Positions 7,080 to 15,723 of a stretch of DNA of 43,858 nucleotides are shown in pieces. Below the pieces are notes generated by a model. The model had not been told where the DNA came from, searched no databases, and worked only from the letters and a program-made list of their open reading frames with translations. Origin of the DNA: REEB470 sp032117095 (GTDB lineage Bacteria; Bacillota; Bacilli; Paenibacillales; YIM-B00363); NCBI GenBank assembly GCA_032117095.1, contig JAULZZ010000004.1, forward strand, positions 1 to 43,858, written 5' to 3'. The translations under genes and the position numbers were made by a program. Positions within the stretch are counted from its first letter, which is position 1. The number at the start of each line of letters is the position of its first letter.

Positions 7080-7544
7080 TTATTGCGGTGACCCAGGATA
7101 GGTTGTCACTTCGTACAGTTTGAGTTCTCCCTTGCATTTGCCACATCGAAAACGACGGGGGTCGGTTTTGATTTTGCGATAATAGTGTGCGTCGCACACG
7201 ACACAGATGAGCGAGTAGCGCATTTTTTGGGGCATTGCTTTTGCCATGGGGGGGGCACCGACCAACGATAGCAACGATTGGAACTCTGCGTCGCGCTCGG
7301 CATACGGTTTGCCCATCCGATGAAGATGATAATGACACAATTCATGCAAAATGACGAGACATAGCTCCTCATTGCCGTGAACCGTATAGTACGCCCAACT
7401 GATGTCGATGTGATACGAACGGGGCAAATATCGCGCAGCGACGCGACGCAACCGGCGATGAAATGAGATGGTATGCTCAAAGGGACGTTCGAACATTTTG
7501 AGGGAAATCATCTCGGTCAAGGTTTGGAGTGCATGGTTGTCCAT
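7080..7544 (-). CDS. sprT: SprT-like zinc metallopeptidase-fold protein (YdcK type)
   Basis: A 154-residue SprT family protein. The HExxH motif is H67-E-L-C-H71, followed by YHLHRMGKPYAERDAEF, the characteristic SprT continuation. A C-terminal zinc ribbon is formed by C114-x2-C117 and C134-x2-C137. The pattern and length match B. subtilis YdcK (about 150 aa). The start is the ATG at 7544 (MDNHALQ), 9 bases after AGAAGGA; an ATG three codons upstream overlaps that ribosome site. In eukaryotes the related Spartan cleaves DNA-protein crosslinks; the bacterial protein's substrate is not established. It is a single-gene unit downstream of ilvD on the same strand, separated by a group C repeat. Confidence 0.9.
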   Translation of the reverse strand: MDNHALQTLTEMISLKMFERPFEHTISFHRRLRRVAARYLPRSYHIDISWAYYTVHGNEELCLVILHELCHYHLHRMGKPYAERDAEFQSLLSLVGAPPMAKAMPQKMRYSLICVVCDAHYYRKIKTDPRRFRCGKCKGELKLYEVTTYPGSPQ

Positions 7545-7626
7545 TGGGCGCATTCCTTCTGTGAGAATGTGTATTTCGTGCGGGGGAAACAATCGAAAAA
7601 ATCCCCCAATGATACGCAACTCTATT

Positions 7627-7740
7627 TCGTGCGCATCACGATTTTAATCCAGTGATACGATCGTTTTGAACGCTTTTGCTTTCGCACAAACGACATCCCC
7701 CTGAGGATACGTTTTTTCACAACGGGTGCGTGCGAATCCA
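7627..7740. repeat. Palindromic repeat, group C copy 2, abutting the ilvD stop
   Basis: Read on the minus strand it begins directly after the ilvD TAG (TGGATTCGCACGCAC) and ends in a CGTGATGCGCACGA-type end. It shares the ACGATTTTAATCC end and the GCTTTCGCACAAA core with other group C copies. This copy is more degenerate. Confidence 0.5.
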
Positions 7741-9429
7741 CTATACTTTCATGACCCCACCCGTGGATGCGGACGTCACTAACTTCGAGTAGCGTGCAAG
7801 ATACCCACTTTTTACTTTGGAAACAAACGGAGTCCACTCGGTCGCCCGACGGTGGGCGAGTTCTTCATCGCTTACTTTCAACTCAATTTTACGATTAACG
7901 AGGTCAAGTTCGATGAGATCGCCATCGTGTACGAAGGCAATCGGACCGCCTTCGGCCGCTTCGGGAGAAATATGTCCGATCGAGATGCCCCGAGAAGCGC
8001 CAGAGAAACGTCCATCCGTGATTAAGCCGACTTTGGCGCCGAGTCCCATGCCCACGATCATAGACGTCGGTGCGAGCATTTCGGGCATCCCTGGACCGCC
8101 TTTGGGACCTTCATAGCGGATGACGACGACGTGACCTTCTTTTACTTTGCCACTGCCGATGCCTTCCATCGCTTCTTCTTGTGAATTAAAACAAATGGCT
8201 GGACCACAGTGGTATCCGCCGACAGACGCATCGACTGCTCCGACTTTGACGATCGAACCATCGGGTGCCAAATTGCCGAACAACACCGCTAAGCCACCTT
8301 GGGCACTGTGTGCGTTGTCTATGGTGCGGAGTACCTCCGGACGTTTGATCTCACAACCGGCGACATTTTCGGCGATCGTCTTGCCGGTGACGGTGATGCG
8401 ATCCGCATGAATCGCCCCCTTGAGTTTCAAAAGCTCATGGAGTACTGCACTCACGCCGCCTGCTTCATGGACGTCCTCGATATGATAATCCGAGGCGGGC
8501 GCAATTTTGGCCAAATGGGGCACACGAGAAGCGACTTCGTTGATCCGTGCGATCGGGTAGTCGATGCCAGCTTCGTGCGCCAAAGCAAGGGTGTGCAACA
8601 CCGTGTTTGTCGATCCGCCCAAAGCCATGTCCAAAGCGAAGGCATTGTCGATTGCCTCGATCGTGACGATGTCCCTAGGCTTTAGATTGAGTGCAATGAG
8701 ATTCATCAGCTGTTTCGCCGAGGCTTGTACGAAAGTTTTGCGTTCAGGCGATACCGCAAGGATCGTTCCATTGCCTGGCATCGCCAGTCCCAACGCCTCC
8801 GCAAGACAATTCATCGAGTTGGCCGTAAACATCCCAGAACAAGAACCACACGTCGGACAACCGAAACGTTCCAATTCGTCTAAACTTTTTTCGTCAATTT
8901 GTCCCGCTTGGTACGCTCCCACGCCTTCGAAAACCGATGACAATGAAATCGCCCGACCGTCGCTCGTTCTCCCTGCTTTCATCGGACCACCACTGACGAA
9001 CACCGTGGGAATATTCACCCGCAATGCCCCCATCATCATCCCAGGTGTAATTTTGTCGCAGTTGGGAATGCACACCATGCCGTCAAACCAATGTGCCATC
9101 ACCATCGTTTCTAGTGCATCAGCAATAATTTCTCGTGACGGCAACGAATAACGCATCCCGATATGCCCCATCGCAATCCCGTCATCGACCCCGATCGTAT
9201 TAAACTCGAAGGGGACGCCTCCAGCCTCACGGATCGCCTCTTTGACGAGTGCACCGAACGCTTGCAAGTGCACGTGACCCGGCACGATGTCGACGTAGGA
9301 GTTGCATACCGCAATAAAGGGCTTATCAAAATCCTCTTCTTTCACCCCAGCAGCACGCAATAAACTGCGGTGAGGGGCACGGTCGAACCCTCGTTTTATC
9401 ATGTCTGAGCGCATCTTTGGTTTTTTCAC
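7741..9429 (-). CDS. ilvD: Dihydroxy-acid dehydratase
   Basis: It dehydrates 2,3-dihydroxyisovalerate and 2,3-dihydroxy-3-methylvalerate to the 2-oxo acids of valine, leucine and isoleucine. The 562 residues match the family length (B. subtilis about 558). Fe-S and Mg ligands are visible in AVCNSYVD, IPNCDKITPGM and GCPTCGSCSGMFTANSMNCL, and the C-terminal motif is ITDGRFSGASRG. The start is GTG at 9429, chosen for AAAGGTGG six bases upstream and for the N-terminus MRSDMIKRGFDRAPHRSLLRAAG; a longer frame to 9513 has no ribosome site. It is transcribed alone from an upstream region of about 380 bp. With cimA it gives the window a dispersed rather than clustered branched-chain pathway. The gap 9430-9810 holds the two divergent promoters listed below and nothing else recognised. 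Confidence 0.97.
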   Translation of the reverse strand: MKKPKMRSDMIKRGFDRAPHRSLLRAAGVKEEDFDKPFIAVCNSYVDIVPGHVHLQAFGALVKEAIREAGGVPFEFNTIGVDDGIAMGHIGMRYSLPSREIIADALETMVMAHWFDGMVCIPNCDKITPGMMMGALRVNIPTVFVSGGPMKAGRTSDGRAISLSSVFEGVGAYQAGQIDEKSLDELERFGCPTCGSCSGMFTANSMNCLAEALGLAMPGNGTILAVSPERKTFVQASAKQLMNLIALNLKPRDIVTIEAIDNAFALDMALGGSTNTVLHTLALAHEAGIDYPIARINEVASRVPHLAKIAPASDYHIEDVHEAGGVSAVLHELLKLKGAIHADRITVTGKTIAENVAGCEIKRPEVLRTIDNAHSAQGGLAVLFGNLAPDGSIVKVGAVDASVGGYHCGPAICFNSQEEAMEGIGSGKVKEGHVVVIRYEGPKGGPGMPEMLAPTSMIVGMGLGAKVGLITDGRFSGASRGISIGHISPEAAEGGPIAFVHDGDLIELDLVNRKIELKVSDEELAHRRATEWTPFVSKVKSGYLARYSKLVTSASTGGVMKV

Positions 9430-9560
9430 AGGTGCCCACCTTTCGATAGATGTAATAAAAATAGCGCGAGCCGTAAAGCACAAGGAACGTGACACCTTTC
9501 GACAAAATCGCACATCGGTGGGCGTACGATACGTGCAACGTCTTGGCTAAATTTCACCTT

Positions 9561-9566
9561 ATTCTA
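9561..9566 (-). promoter_or_regulatory. Possible extended -10 promoter for ilvD
   Basis: On the minus strand GTGTTAGAATAAGG contains TAGAAT with an upstream TG, about 130 bp from the ilvD GTG. No convincing -35 is seen. Confidence 0.4.
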
Positions 9567-9718
9567 ACACAACATGCCGTTTTAGGAAAGGCAGTATTTC
9601 CGTGGACATGCAGAAATTCGCGCGCAAATTGCACCTTTCGGTTGAGCAAATCAGAAAAGCCCCATAGAAGGACACCATAACAGCCGGACAAGGGCGAATA
9701 CGATGGAACACACGTAAA

Positions 9719-9747
9719 TTGACATCGTTTTATTAATGTGTTACAAT
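9719..9747 (+). promoter_or_regulatory. Strong sigma-A promoter for the first metallopeptidase gene
   Basis: TTGACA (9719-9724), a spacer of 17 bp, then TACAAT (9742-9747). It is near consensus and lies about 57 bp before the ATG at 9811. Confidence 0.8.
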
Positions 9748-9810
9748 AAATTAGAGTAAAAATTCATGCAGGTCATTTTCCGACTTTTTTCTACAAAGGA
9801 GCAACCCCCG

Positions 9811-10830
9811 ATGCATAGGCGAGTGGTGGAGCGCATGAAGACAATGGCAGTGTGTATCGTGTTGAGTATGGTAGCCACACAAAGTATTGGGTTGCAGGCA
9901 TTTGCTTGGAAGGTCAAACTTTCTCGAGAAGTGATCGAGAATCACAATTTGAAGTATGACAGAATTCAAATTTTATCGCAAGGTGGGATAAAACGTTGTG
10001 CCTCTGACGCACTGGAAGTGTGGGTGCACAAGGAATATCCACAGAAAATAGAGAGTAAAACAATAAAATGGGATGATGAAACGTCGTGTAACCATGCTTT
10101 GGAGAGGCATAAAATTTATTTAAAATTTTTAGATAAAAAATTTGGAATAAAGTATAAAAAAAAGTTGCTCATGTTCATTAAACCCCGTGCGATGAATGAC
10201 CCCACATTAGGGTATGTCTTCTCGTATAAATCGACTATTTTTATTCAGACAAGTTTGGAATTGTTCCCAATGGTTCATCTTCATGAATTGTCCCATATGT
10301 ATCAGATTCATTTAGCTCGAGCACGAAACTCGCATTTTATAAATGATTTTGTAACTTCCGAAACGACTCGTTTTTTTGCTGAAGGACTGGCGGTCTTGAT
10401 CACGTGGGAATTCAGGGAAAATTTTGCATTTCATAACGAGAAAAAGTATTTTCATGATCGTCAAGGAAGGCAATTTCCAATAAATACGATGTTTCCCCGT
10501 GAGATGTTTACAATGGGGACGGAAACCCGAAAAAGAACATTCGATGAAATGATTTTTGATTTCCAAAAGTATAAAGAGGGCTATCCATATGCATTTTTGG
10601 TCATGCGTCACTTCAACCAACTTGCGCAAAAACGAAACAAAAAGTTCAATATCCATGTAGAATTTTTGGCAATGTCTCCATCTTTGCTTGCTTACGTTGC
10701 ACCAAGAGGGAATATCGTTGAAAAATTCCATGCAAAAAAAATATTCGATCACATCACAAAAAAACACCTAGGCATGTCGTTAGAAGAATTTGAAATAAGC
10801 TTTAAAAAAGGACTTGATGGACGTACCTGA
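9811..10830 (+). CDS. Secreted HExxH (MA-clan) metallopeptidase-like protein, paralogue 1
   Basis: The 339-residue protein has a Sec signal peptide (KTMAVCIVLSMVATQSIG, likely cleavage after LQAFA near residue 32). The zinc motif is H158-E-L-S-H162 in VHLHELSHMYQ, and a plausible third ligand is E191 in FFAEGLA, the gluzincin/peptidase-MA arrangement. Two conserved cysteines (IKRCASDAL and SCNHAL) could form a disulfide. The ATG at 9811 follows AAAGGAG and is preferred over an ATG at 9766, because the same leader and start recur before the second copy. I do not recognise the family by name and the substrate is unknown. It is the upstream member of a tandem duplication (next copy at 11146), with an AT-rich 3' half unlike the neighbouring housekeeping genes, which suggests transfer or rapid divergence. 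Confidence 0.8.
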   Translation: MHRRVVERMKTMAVCIVLSMVATQSIGLQAFAWKVKLSREVIENHNLKYDRIQILSQGGIKRCASDALEVWVHKEYPQKIESKTIKWDDETSCNHALERHKIYLKFLDKKFGIKYKKKLLMFIKPRAMNDPTLGYVFSYKSTIFIQTSLELFPMVHLHELSHMYQIHLARARNSHFINDFVTSETTRFFAEGLAVLITWEFRENFAFHNEKKYFHDRQGRQFPINTMFPREMFTMGTETRKRTFDEMIFDFQKYKEGYPYAFLVMRHFNQLAQKRNKKFNIHVEFLAMSPSLLAYVAPRGNIVEKFHAKKIFDHITKKHLGMSLEEFEISFKKGLDGRT

Positions 10831-10867
10831 CGAAAGAACACGATGGAGGGAAAGTACATGAAGTCCA

Positions 10868-10990
10868 ATGCGAATCGCGACTTAAAACCAGTTCCTCTGT
10901 GGAAAGGCTACACTTTACCAGCCTCCAATTAAAACGACTTTCGCGTTCCCACAAAGGGCATCCCGCTGTGTAGAAGGTTTCAACATGTGG
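10868..10990. repeat. Palindromic repeat, group C copy 3
   Basis: Shares GTGGAAAGGCTAC, CCTC-AATTAAAACGACTTT and AAGGTTTCAACATGTG with the copy at 2868, across nearly the whole length. It lies between the two metallopeptidase paralogues, directly next to another copy at 10997. Confidence 0.6.
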
Positions 10991-10996
10991 GTATAT

Positions 10997-11100
10997 CATA
11001 CTAAATACTGATTTTGTACAGGAATCCGCTTGGTTAAAAACCGCTGTTTTTTCTCGCAAAAAGAACCCTCTGCATAGACGTTTTTAATCATTTTTAGTAT
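10997..11100. repeat. Palindromic repeat, group C copy 4
   Basis: About 104 bp, with ends ATACTAAATACTGATT and the complement of AATCATTTTTAGTAT, giving clear terminal inverted repeats. The core TTCTCGCAAAAAGAACCCTC matches the copy at 2868. Copies 3 and 4 fill most of the 315-bp gap between the paralogues. Confidence 0.65.
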
Positions 11101-11145
11101 CAGAACGCTGAAATCCGACTTTTTTCTACAAAGGAGCAACCCCCG

Positions 11146-12243
11146 ATGCATAGGCGAATGGTGAAGCGCATGAAGACAATGGCAGTGTGTATCGTGTTGT
11201 GTATCGTAGCCACACAACATATTGGGTTGCAGGCATTTGCTTGGAAAATCAAACTTTCGCGAGAAGCTATCGATGATCATAATTTGAAATATGATAGAAT
11301 TCAAATTTCATCCCAAGGTGGGATAAAACGTTGTGCCTCTGACGCATTGGAAGTGTGGGTGCACAGGAATTATCAATGGAAAACAGCCAATACTAAATTG
11401 GCTCCAAACTCATGTGATCATGTTTTGGGGGTGCACAACATTTATTTACAGTTTTTAAATAAGAAGTTTGGGATTGCATACAAAAAAAAGCTCATCCTGT
11501 TCATTTTACCACCCCACGGTAGCGACATTGGTGGTTACGTTATTAAGGGAGAAAAAGTAATTTATATTCTGTATTTACCTTTTGGACTGCCGATCATACA
11601 TCTGCACGAATTGACTCATTTGTATCAAATGGAACTCAACCTGCAATTTTTTTACTATAGAGATAAAATGATTTTCGATAGTAAATCCAGTTTTTTTATA
11701 GAAGGACTTGCGCGGTTTGCCGAGTGGGAGTTTCGAGAACAGTTTGATTTTAAGAAAGAGAAGGTATATTTTCAAGATGTTCCAGCGAATTATAATATAA
11801 AAGAATATTTTTTCCCAATAGAACTCTATACACCAACAGAACTCTATAAAAGTTTAAATTCAAAACCAACGTTTTCAAATAGTGGAGTCACTACTAAATT
11901 AATCAAAAAATCATTGAATGAAATGATGGTTGGTTTCCATAATTTCGATTCATCATTTTCTTATTCATATGCATTTTTGGTATTTTATTATTTTGATCAA
12001 CTTGCACGCAAAAGAAATAAAGATTTTAAAATACACAAGGAATTTTTTTCAATGATTTCTGGTATGCAGTCCAAGGGGGTTCTTCATAAAATCAATTTTA
12101 TTCGTAAAAGCTTTGAAGCAGACGCTGCAAAAAACTTATTCGAGCAGATGACCAGAAAACACTTAGGCATGTCGTTTGCAGCATTCGAGAAAAGCTTTCA
12201 AAGCAATGTCCCTCATATAATTCGGAATTTGCGCATGAAATGA
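11146..12243 (+). CDS. Secreted HExxH (MA-clan) metallopeptidase-like protein, paralogue 2
   Basis: The 365-residue paralogue of the gene at 9811. The first 73 residues are about 86 percent identical by my count, including the signal peptide ending GLQAFA; the rest diverges markedly and has insertions. The zinc motif is H154-E-L-T-H158 in IHLHELTHLYQ, with E186 in FIEGLA as the likely third ligand. The cysteines in IKRCASDAL and SCDHVLG are kept, as is the C-terminal KHLGMSFAAFEKSF. The ribosome site and leader (CTACAAAGGAGCAACCCCCG) are the same as for copy 1. No good separate promoter is seen, so it may be read through from copy 1 or driven from the repeats between them. It converges with crtO, 44 bp away. 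Function is unknown; the fold call rests on the motifs only. Confidence 0.8.
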   Translation: MHRRMVKRMKTMAVCIVLCIVATQHIGLQAFAWKIKLSREAIDDHNLKYDRIQISSQGGIKRCASDALEVWVHRNYQWKTANTKLAPNSCDHVLGVHNIYLQFLNKKFGIAYKKKLILFILPPHGSDIGGYVIKGEKVIYILYLPFGLPIIHLHELTHLYQMELNLQFFYYRDKMIFDSKSSFFIEGLARFAEWEFREQFDFKKEKVYFQDVPANYNIKEYFFPIELYTPTELYKSLNSKPTFSNSGVTTKLIKKSLNEMMVGFHNFDSSFSYSYAFLVFYYFDQLARKRNKDFKIHKEFFSMISGMQSKGVLHKINFIRKSFEADAAKNLFEQMTRKHLGMSFAAFEKSFQSNVPHIIRNLRMK

Positions 12244-12287
12244 CCGTGTGCGATATGCCACGGGGAGAAAGTGCGGGTCTTTCCTTT

Positions 12288-12776
12288 TTAGCATAGCTTG
12301 GGTGGTTCGTTGCATTCATCTGGGCGTTGACGATTCCATACACGCAACAACCGTGCGCGATTGTATCGTTGGACGACAATACACGGCACGTGCGCAACCG
12401 CCCCATACAACAGGAGCATGCCACTCACGACAACATCGTTCCACAGCACAATAGGGAAACAAAATATAAATCCGAGCATATGCGTAAATTCCCCGCGTCG
12501 CGTTTCCCCGATAAATTGTGCGAGATATGTGCGATCGACGGTATGCAAAGAAGCTTTTGGAAAATGCCCCAGCCACGCCCCCCCATCGGGCAAGTGGTGT
12601 TTCCATGCACGAACGCGACACCAACGGGCGTACAGACGTCCCTCGGCTTCAAAGGAGCGAATGTGCGACCACGGATGTTCACGCAACACATAGGCAGGGG
12701 AGAGGAGACGCCCCCAAGTGATCGCGCACACATGAGTGAGGACGATAAACAGCGCATTGATCCATACAAGGTGCAT
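12288..12776 (-). CDS. crtO: Glycosyl-4,4'-diaponeurosporenoate acyltransferase (CrtO-like)
   Basis: The last enzyme of the staphyloxanthin-type pathway, acylating the sugar on the carotenoid glycosyl ester. The 162-residue membrane protein matches the length and pattern of S. aureus CrtO: hydrophobic N-terminus, FEAEGRLYARWCRVRAWKHHLPDGG (shortened here: RVRAWKHHLPDG), an ETRRGE motif, a second hydrophobic region, and VQRYNRARLLRV near the end. The ATG at 12776 follows AAAGGAG. It is the last gene of the leftward aldH-crtQ-crtO set and lies 74 bp after crtQ. The acyl donor and exact end product cannot be inferred, since related clusters in Bacilli make different glycosyl esters. No clear terminator is seen in the 44 bp before the convergent metallopeptidase gene. 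Confidence 0.85.
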   Translation of the reverse strand: MHLVWINALFIVLTHVCAITWGRLLSPAYVLREHPWSHIRSFEAEGRLYARWCRVRAWKHHLPDGGAWLGHFPKASLHTVDRTYLAQFIGETRRGEFTHMLGFIFCFPIVLWNDVVVSGMLLLYGAVAHVPCIVVQRYNRARLLRVWNRQRPDECNEPPKLC

Positions 12777-12850
12777 TGGCGTACTCCTTTATGATGTAGG
12801 ATAGGGTTCACCCATACAGCGGCTGTTTCGTGGCAAAACGAACCATACGA

Positions 12851-13978
12851 TCATTTTTTCTTGTGTTTTACGGCAATCGTGCGCCCTTTCCAAGAGACGT
12901 TGCGTCCGCCAAAGCTCCGCACGAACGAGGCACACATCACCCCAACAAAAAACGTCAAATACAGGGGATAAGCGAGGGCAACAAAAACAGAAAAAGAGCC
13001 TGCGCGACGTAAAAAATGCCACACTTGCCATGCAGCGCCCCCGTATAACCCGATCCCGATGACCACAGAAAAGAGCGTACGCGCTTCTACTGCGTAAAAA
13101 AGTGCGCCGTACAATCCCACGATCCAACCGATGCATAACAGCAGCGGGAAAAGTGCCGTGGATCCTGCTCCTAAGGCAATGCTCTTCATCCAGCCACGGA
13201 CAAGTTCCAGCGCCCCTTGTGGGTACATCCGAAACGACAGTGCCCCGCGTCCCCCGTAGGCGACGTGTGCGAAACCGTGCTGTTCAAACGTTTGACCCAG
13301 TTGCAAATGTTCCAAAACTTCATCACGGATGGTCGCATGCCCCCCGACGTGGTCATAATCTGTTCGTGCACACAGGGCACACGGCCCAAATGAGCGGTAC
13401 AAATTTTCATAAGGAGAAAACTGCGCCGATCCAGCCAAGACGATAAGATTAAAAAAAGCAGACGCTTGTTCGTATGCATGCGTCACCGTATGGTACGGTT
13501 GCACCGTCAGCAGTCCGCCGTGTTGTTGCCAAACGTGGACAATCCACCTCAAAAAATGCGGGGTTGGCAACGTATCTGCATCCAAAAAAAGCAACAAATC
13601 TCCGCGTGCCACGTTTGCCCCGCAAGTACATGCCCAAGATTTGCCAACCCATCCTGCGGGCAATGCGGGTGCCGAGACGACACGTACGTGCGCATACGAA
13701 GCGGCAACGGCCGCAGTTTCATCTTCGGAATGGTCATCCACCACGATGATTTCGACAGGCGCATGGTGTTGGGCAAGCAGGGCGGGGAGCAAGCGTTGTA
13801 AATTAGAGGCTTCGTTGCGGGCTGGGATAATCACACTCACCAACAGGGAGCTTGTTGTTGTGTGCGTATGCGTAGCAGAATCAAAAGAAGGAAGGGCACT
13901 CGTCGTCGCATCCCGCCAACGTCGAAAGAGAAGCGCACCGCACGCCAAAAATAACAATGTAGTGACAAACGAAATCAT
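12851..13978 (-). CDS. crtQ: Carotenoid glycosyltransferase (CrtQ-like, GT2 family)
   Basis: It is predicted to glucosylate the terminal carboxylate of a C30 apocarotenoid. The 375-residue protein has an N-terminal membrane helix (residues 1-20), a GT2 domain starting VSVIIPARNEASNL (about 48-60), the nucleotide-binding IIVVDDHSEDET, the CrtQ-like segment GWVGKSWAC (109-117), the metal-binding DAD at 133-135 and a C-terminal set of about three membrane helices. The ATG at 13978 overlaps the aldH stop (ATGA), so the two are translationally coupled. The context with aldH, crtO and crtP makes the CrtQ assignment better than a generic GT2 call. Confidence 0.88.
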   Translation of the reverse strand: MISFVTTLLFLACGALLFRRWRDATTSALPSFDSATHTHTTTSSLLVSVIIPARNEASNLQRLLPALLAQHHAPVEIIVVDDHSEDETAAVAASYAHVRVVSAPALPAGWVGKSWACTCGANVARGDLLLFLDADTLPTPHFLRWIVHVWQQHGGLLTVQPYHTVTHAYEQASAFFNLIVLAGSAQFSPYENLYRSFGPCALCARTDYDHVGGHATIRDEVLEHLQLGQTFEQHGFAHVAYGGRGALSFRMYPQGALELVRGWMKSIALGAGSTALFPLLLCIGWIVGLYGALFYAVEARTLFSVVIGIGLYGGAAWQVWHFLRRAGSFSVFVALAYPLYLTFFVGVMCASFVRSFGGRNVSWKGRTIAVKHKKK

Positions 13979-15399
13979 GGCATCACATCTTTCTGCGTAG
14001 ACGAACGCCATTTCCATTGTAACATTTTGATCAGCCAACGATCGATCGTTTTGGCATAAGGAAACCACATGACATCCTTGCGCCACCATGTGGCACGGAC
14101 GGTCACTGCCTTTGAGGTAACGAACGTGCGAATGCCCTCGATGCCCCGATATCTTCCAAATCCGCTGTTGCCCACGCCACCAAAGGGAACGTCCATGCGC
14201 AATACGACGCCGAACACGTGATTGATCGATACGCTTCCCGTACGGAGTAAGGCAGCCCACTGCCTTGCGCGTCGCGGATTTTTTGTGAAAATATTCACAC
14301 CGAGTGCATCAGAACGCCGTTGCAACTGCGCGAGGAGCGCACGCTCGTCTGGTTCGTCATAGGCGATGAGGTAGCACACGGGACCGAACACTTCTTCGTG
14401 GAACAAGCGCATGGAAGGGGTCACGCCAGTCAATACAAGGGGAGGGAAAGAAGGGTAGTCTTCTGCGGTAGGGAGACGACCGTACAAGATCGTAGCCCCT
14501 TTGTTGCACGCATCGCATACGAGCGCATACGCGTGTTGCCAAGACGTTTCGTTCGCCATGCCCCCGATATCGGACGTATATTGCGCAATAAGCGTTTCCA
14601 AATGGGTACAAAATGCATGCAGTACGGTGCGATGCACGTACACGGCCTGAACAGACAAGCACACTTGGCCACAGTTCATGAAAGCCCCCCATACGGCCGC
14701 TTCGGCAGCGCGACGCACAGGGGCATCCGCACAGACGAGCAACGTGTTATGGCCCCCGAGTTCGAGTACACAAGGGATCAGACGGGTGGCGCATTGCGCA
14801 TAAATGTCCTGTCCGCCTGTTTTCCCCCCCGTGACCAAGACAAAATCTGGCTTTTGGGCAATGATTTTTTGGAATACAGCGGCGTCTCCATCAATCACTT
14901 GGAAGAGGTCTGGCGGGACATGCGCTTGGGCGAGCAGTTTGCGCAACAAGTCCCCGAGACCGTTCACCCGCTCCGAAGGTTTTAGGATGACGGCATTGCC
15001 GGCAACGAAGGCGAACAACGCAGGAACGAGAGACAGTTGCAAGGGAAAATTCCACGGGGCAGCGATGGCAACGACCCCATAAGGCGCATAATGGATGAAT
15101 GCTTTTTCCCATGCCCCCAAATAAAACCCATTGCCCACACGCGTCGGTTTTAATGCCCGTGGCGCAAAACGCCGCAAGTAGGCGATGGCATCGAGCACGG
15201 GCAAAATGTCCGCACGTAACGCATCGCTTGGCGTTTTGTGTTGCGTAGTCACGAGAAAATGGATCCACTCCTCGCGCGAAGCGACCAACGCTTGGCCAAG
15301 GCGATGAAGGAAGGCGAGACGAGTGCGTAGCGTAAAAGAGGAAGGGGATGTCGACGCCGCGTGTCGTCCTTTTTGGACGACATCTGCAAAAATATCCAT
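13975..15399 (-). CDS. aldH: Aldehyde dehydrogenase of C30 carotenoid pathway (AldH/CrtNc type)
   Basis: It is predicted to oxidise 4,4'-diaponeurosporen-4-al to the acid that CrtQ glycosylates. The 474-residue protein is a class 3-like ALDH: YGVVAIAAPWNFPLQL, the general base Glu in LELGGHN, the catalytic Cys in NCGQVCLSVQ (about residue 246), EEVFGPV and PFGGVGNSGFGRYRG. Its C-terminus is membrane-associating in character (WWRKDVMWFPYAKTIDRWLIKML), as in fatty-aldehyde and AldH relatives. The start is the ATG at 15399 (MDIFADVV), with AGGTG and GAGGAAG upstream. It is the first gene of the leftward set. The pathway role is inferred from neighbours; by sequence alone it could be a general fatty aldehyde dehydrogenase. 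The 15400-15723 gap holds the crtP promoter and a decayed group C end at about 15452-15487. Confidence 0.85.
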   Translation of the reverse strand: MDIFADVVQKGRHAASTSPSSFTLRTRLAFLHRLGQALVASREEWIHFLVTTQHKTPSDALRADILPVLDAIAYLRRFAPRALKPTRVGNGFYLGAWEKAFIHYAPYGVVAIAAPWNFPLQLSLVPALFAFVAGNAVILKPSERVNGLGDLLRKLLAQAHVPPDLFQVIDGDAAVFQKIIAQKPDFVLVTGGKTGGQDIYAQCATRLIPCVLELGGHNTLLVCADAPVRRAAEAAVWGAFMNCGQVCLSVQAVYVHRTVLHAFCTHLETLIAQYTSDIGGMANETSWQHAYALVCDACNKGATILYGRLPTAEDYPSFPPLVLTGVTPSMRLFHEEVFGPVCYLIAYDEPDERALLAQLQRRSDALGVNIFTKNPRRARQWAALLRTGSVSINHVFGVVLRMDVPFGGVGNSGFGRYRGIEGIRTFVTSKAVTVRATWWRKDVMWFPYAKTIDRWLIKMLQWKWRSSTQKDVMP

Positions 15400-15569
15400 G
15401 AATGCACCTGCTTCCTCACGGGGATCGGGATTTGTAGCATAAACGTAAACCCGCAGTGTGTATGTTCTCAAATCCGCGATTCGTATGGCATCCTAGTCCG
15501 CTCCAATCCCCCCTTCTTCCCGAACTAAAAAGGAAGAGGACACGACGGAATACCCAATCCACGCATCTT

Positions 15570-15598
15570 TTGACAATATCTGTAGTTTATTATACGAT
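15570..15598 (+). promoter_or_regulatory. Sigma-A promoter for crtP
   Basis: TTGACA (15570-15575), a spacer of 17 bp, then TACGAT (15593-15598). The 5' leader to the ATG at 15724 would be about 120 nt. Confidence 0.7.
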
Positions 15599-15723
15599 AA
15601 ATCCATCAAAAGCCCAACTTCGCCTCTCCATGGGGAGAGTGGCGACTTGTGCGTGATGTGCATACCGTGGAATGACAGTGTCCAGCAAGCGATCCCATGA
15701 CGAGAAGAAAGGGTGAGAACACC

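Noticed and set aside
9766..9810. Upstream ATG for the first metallopeptidase gene
   Set aside because: No ribosome site, and the extra 15 residues would cover the ribosome site conserved before both paralogues.
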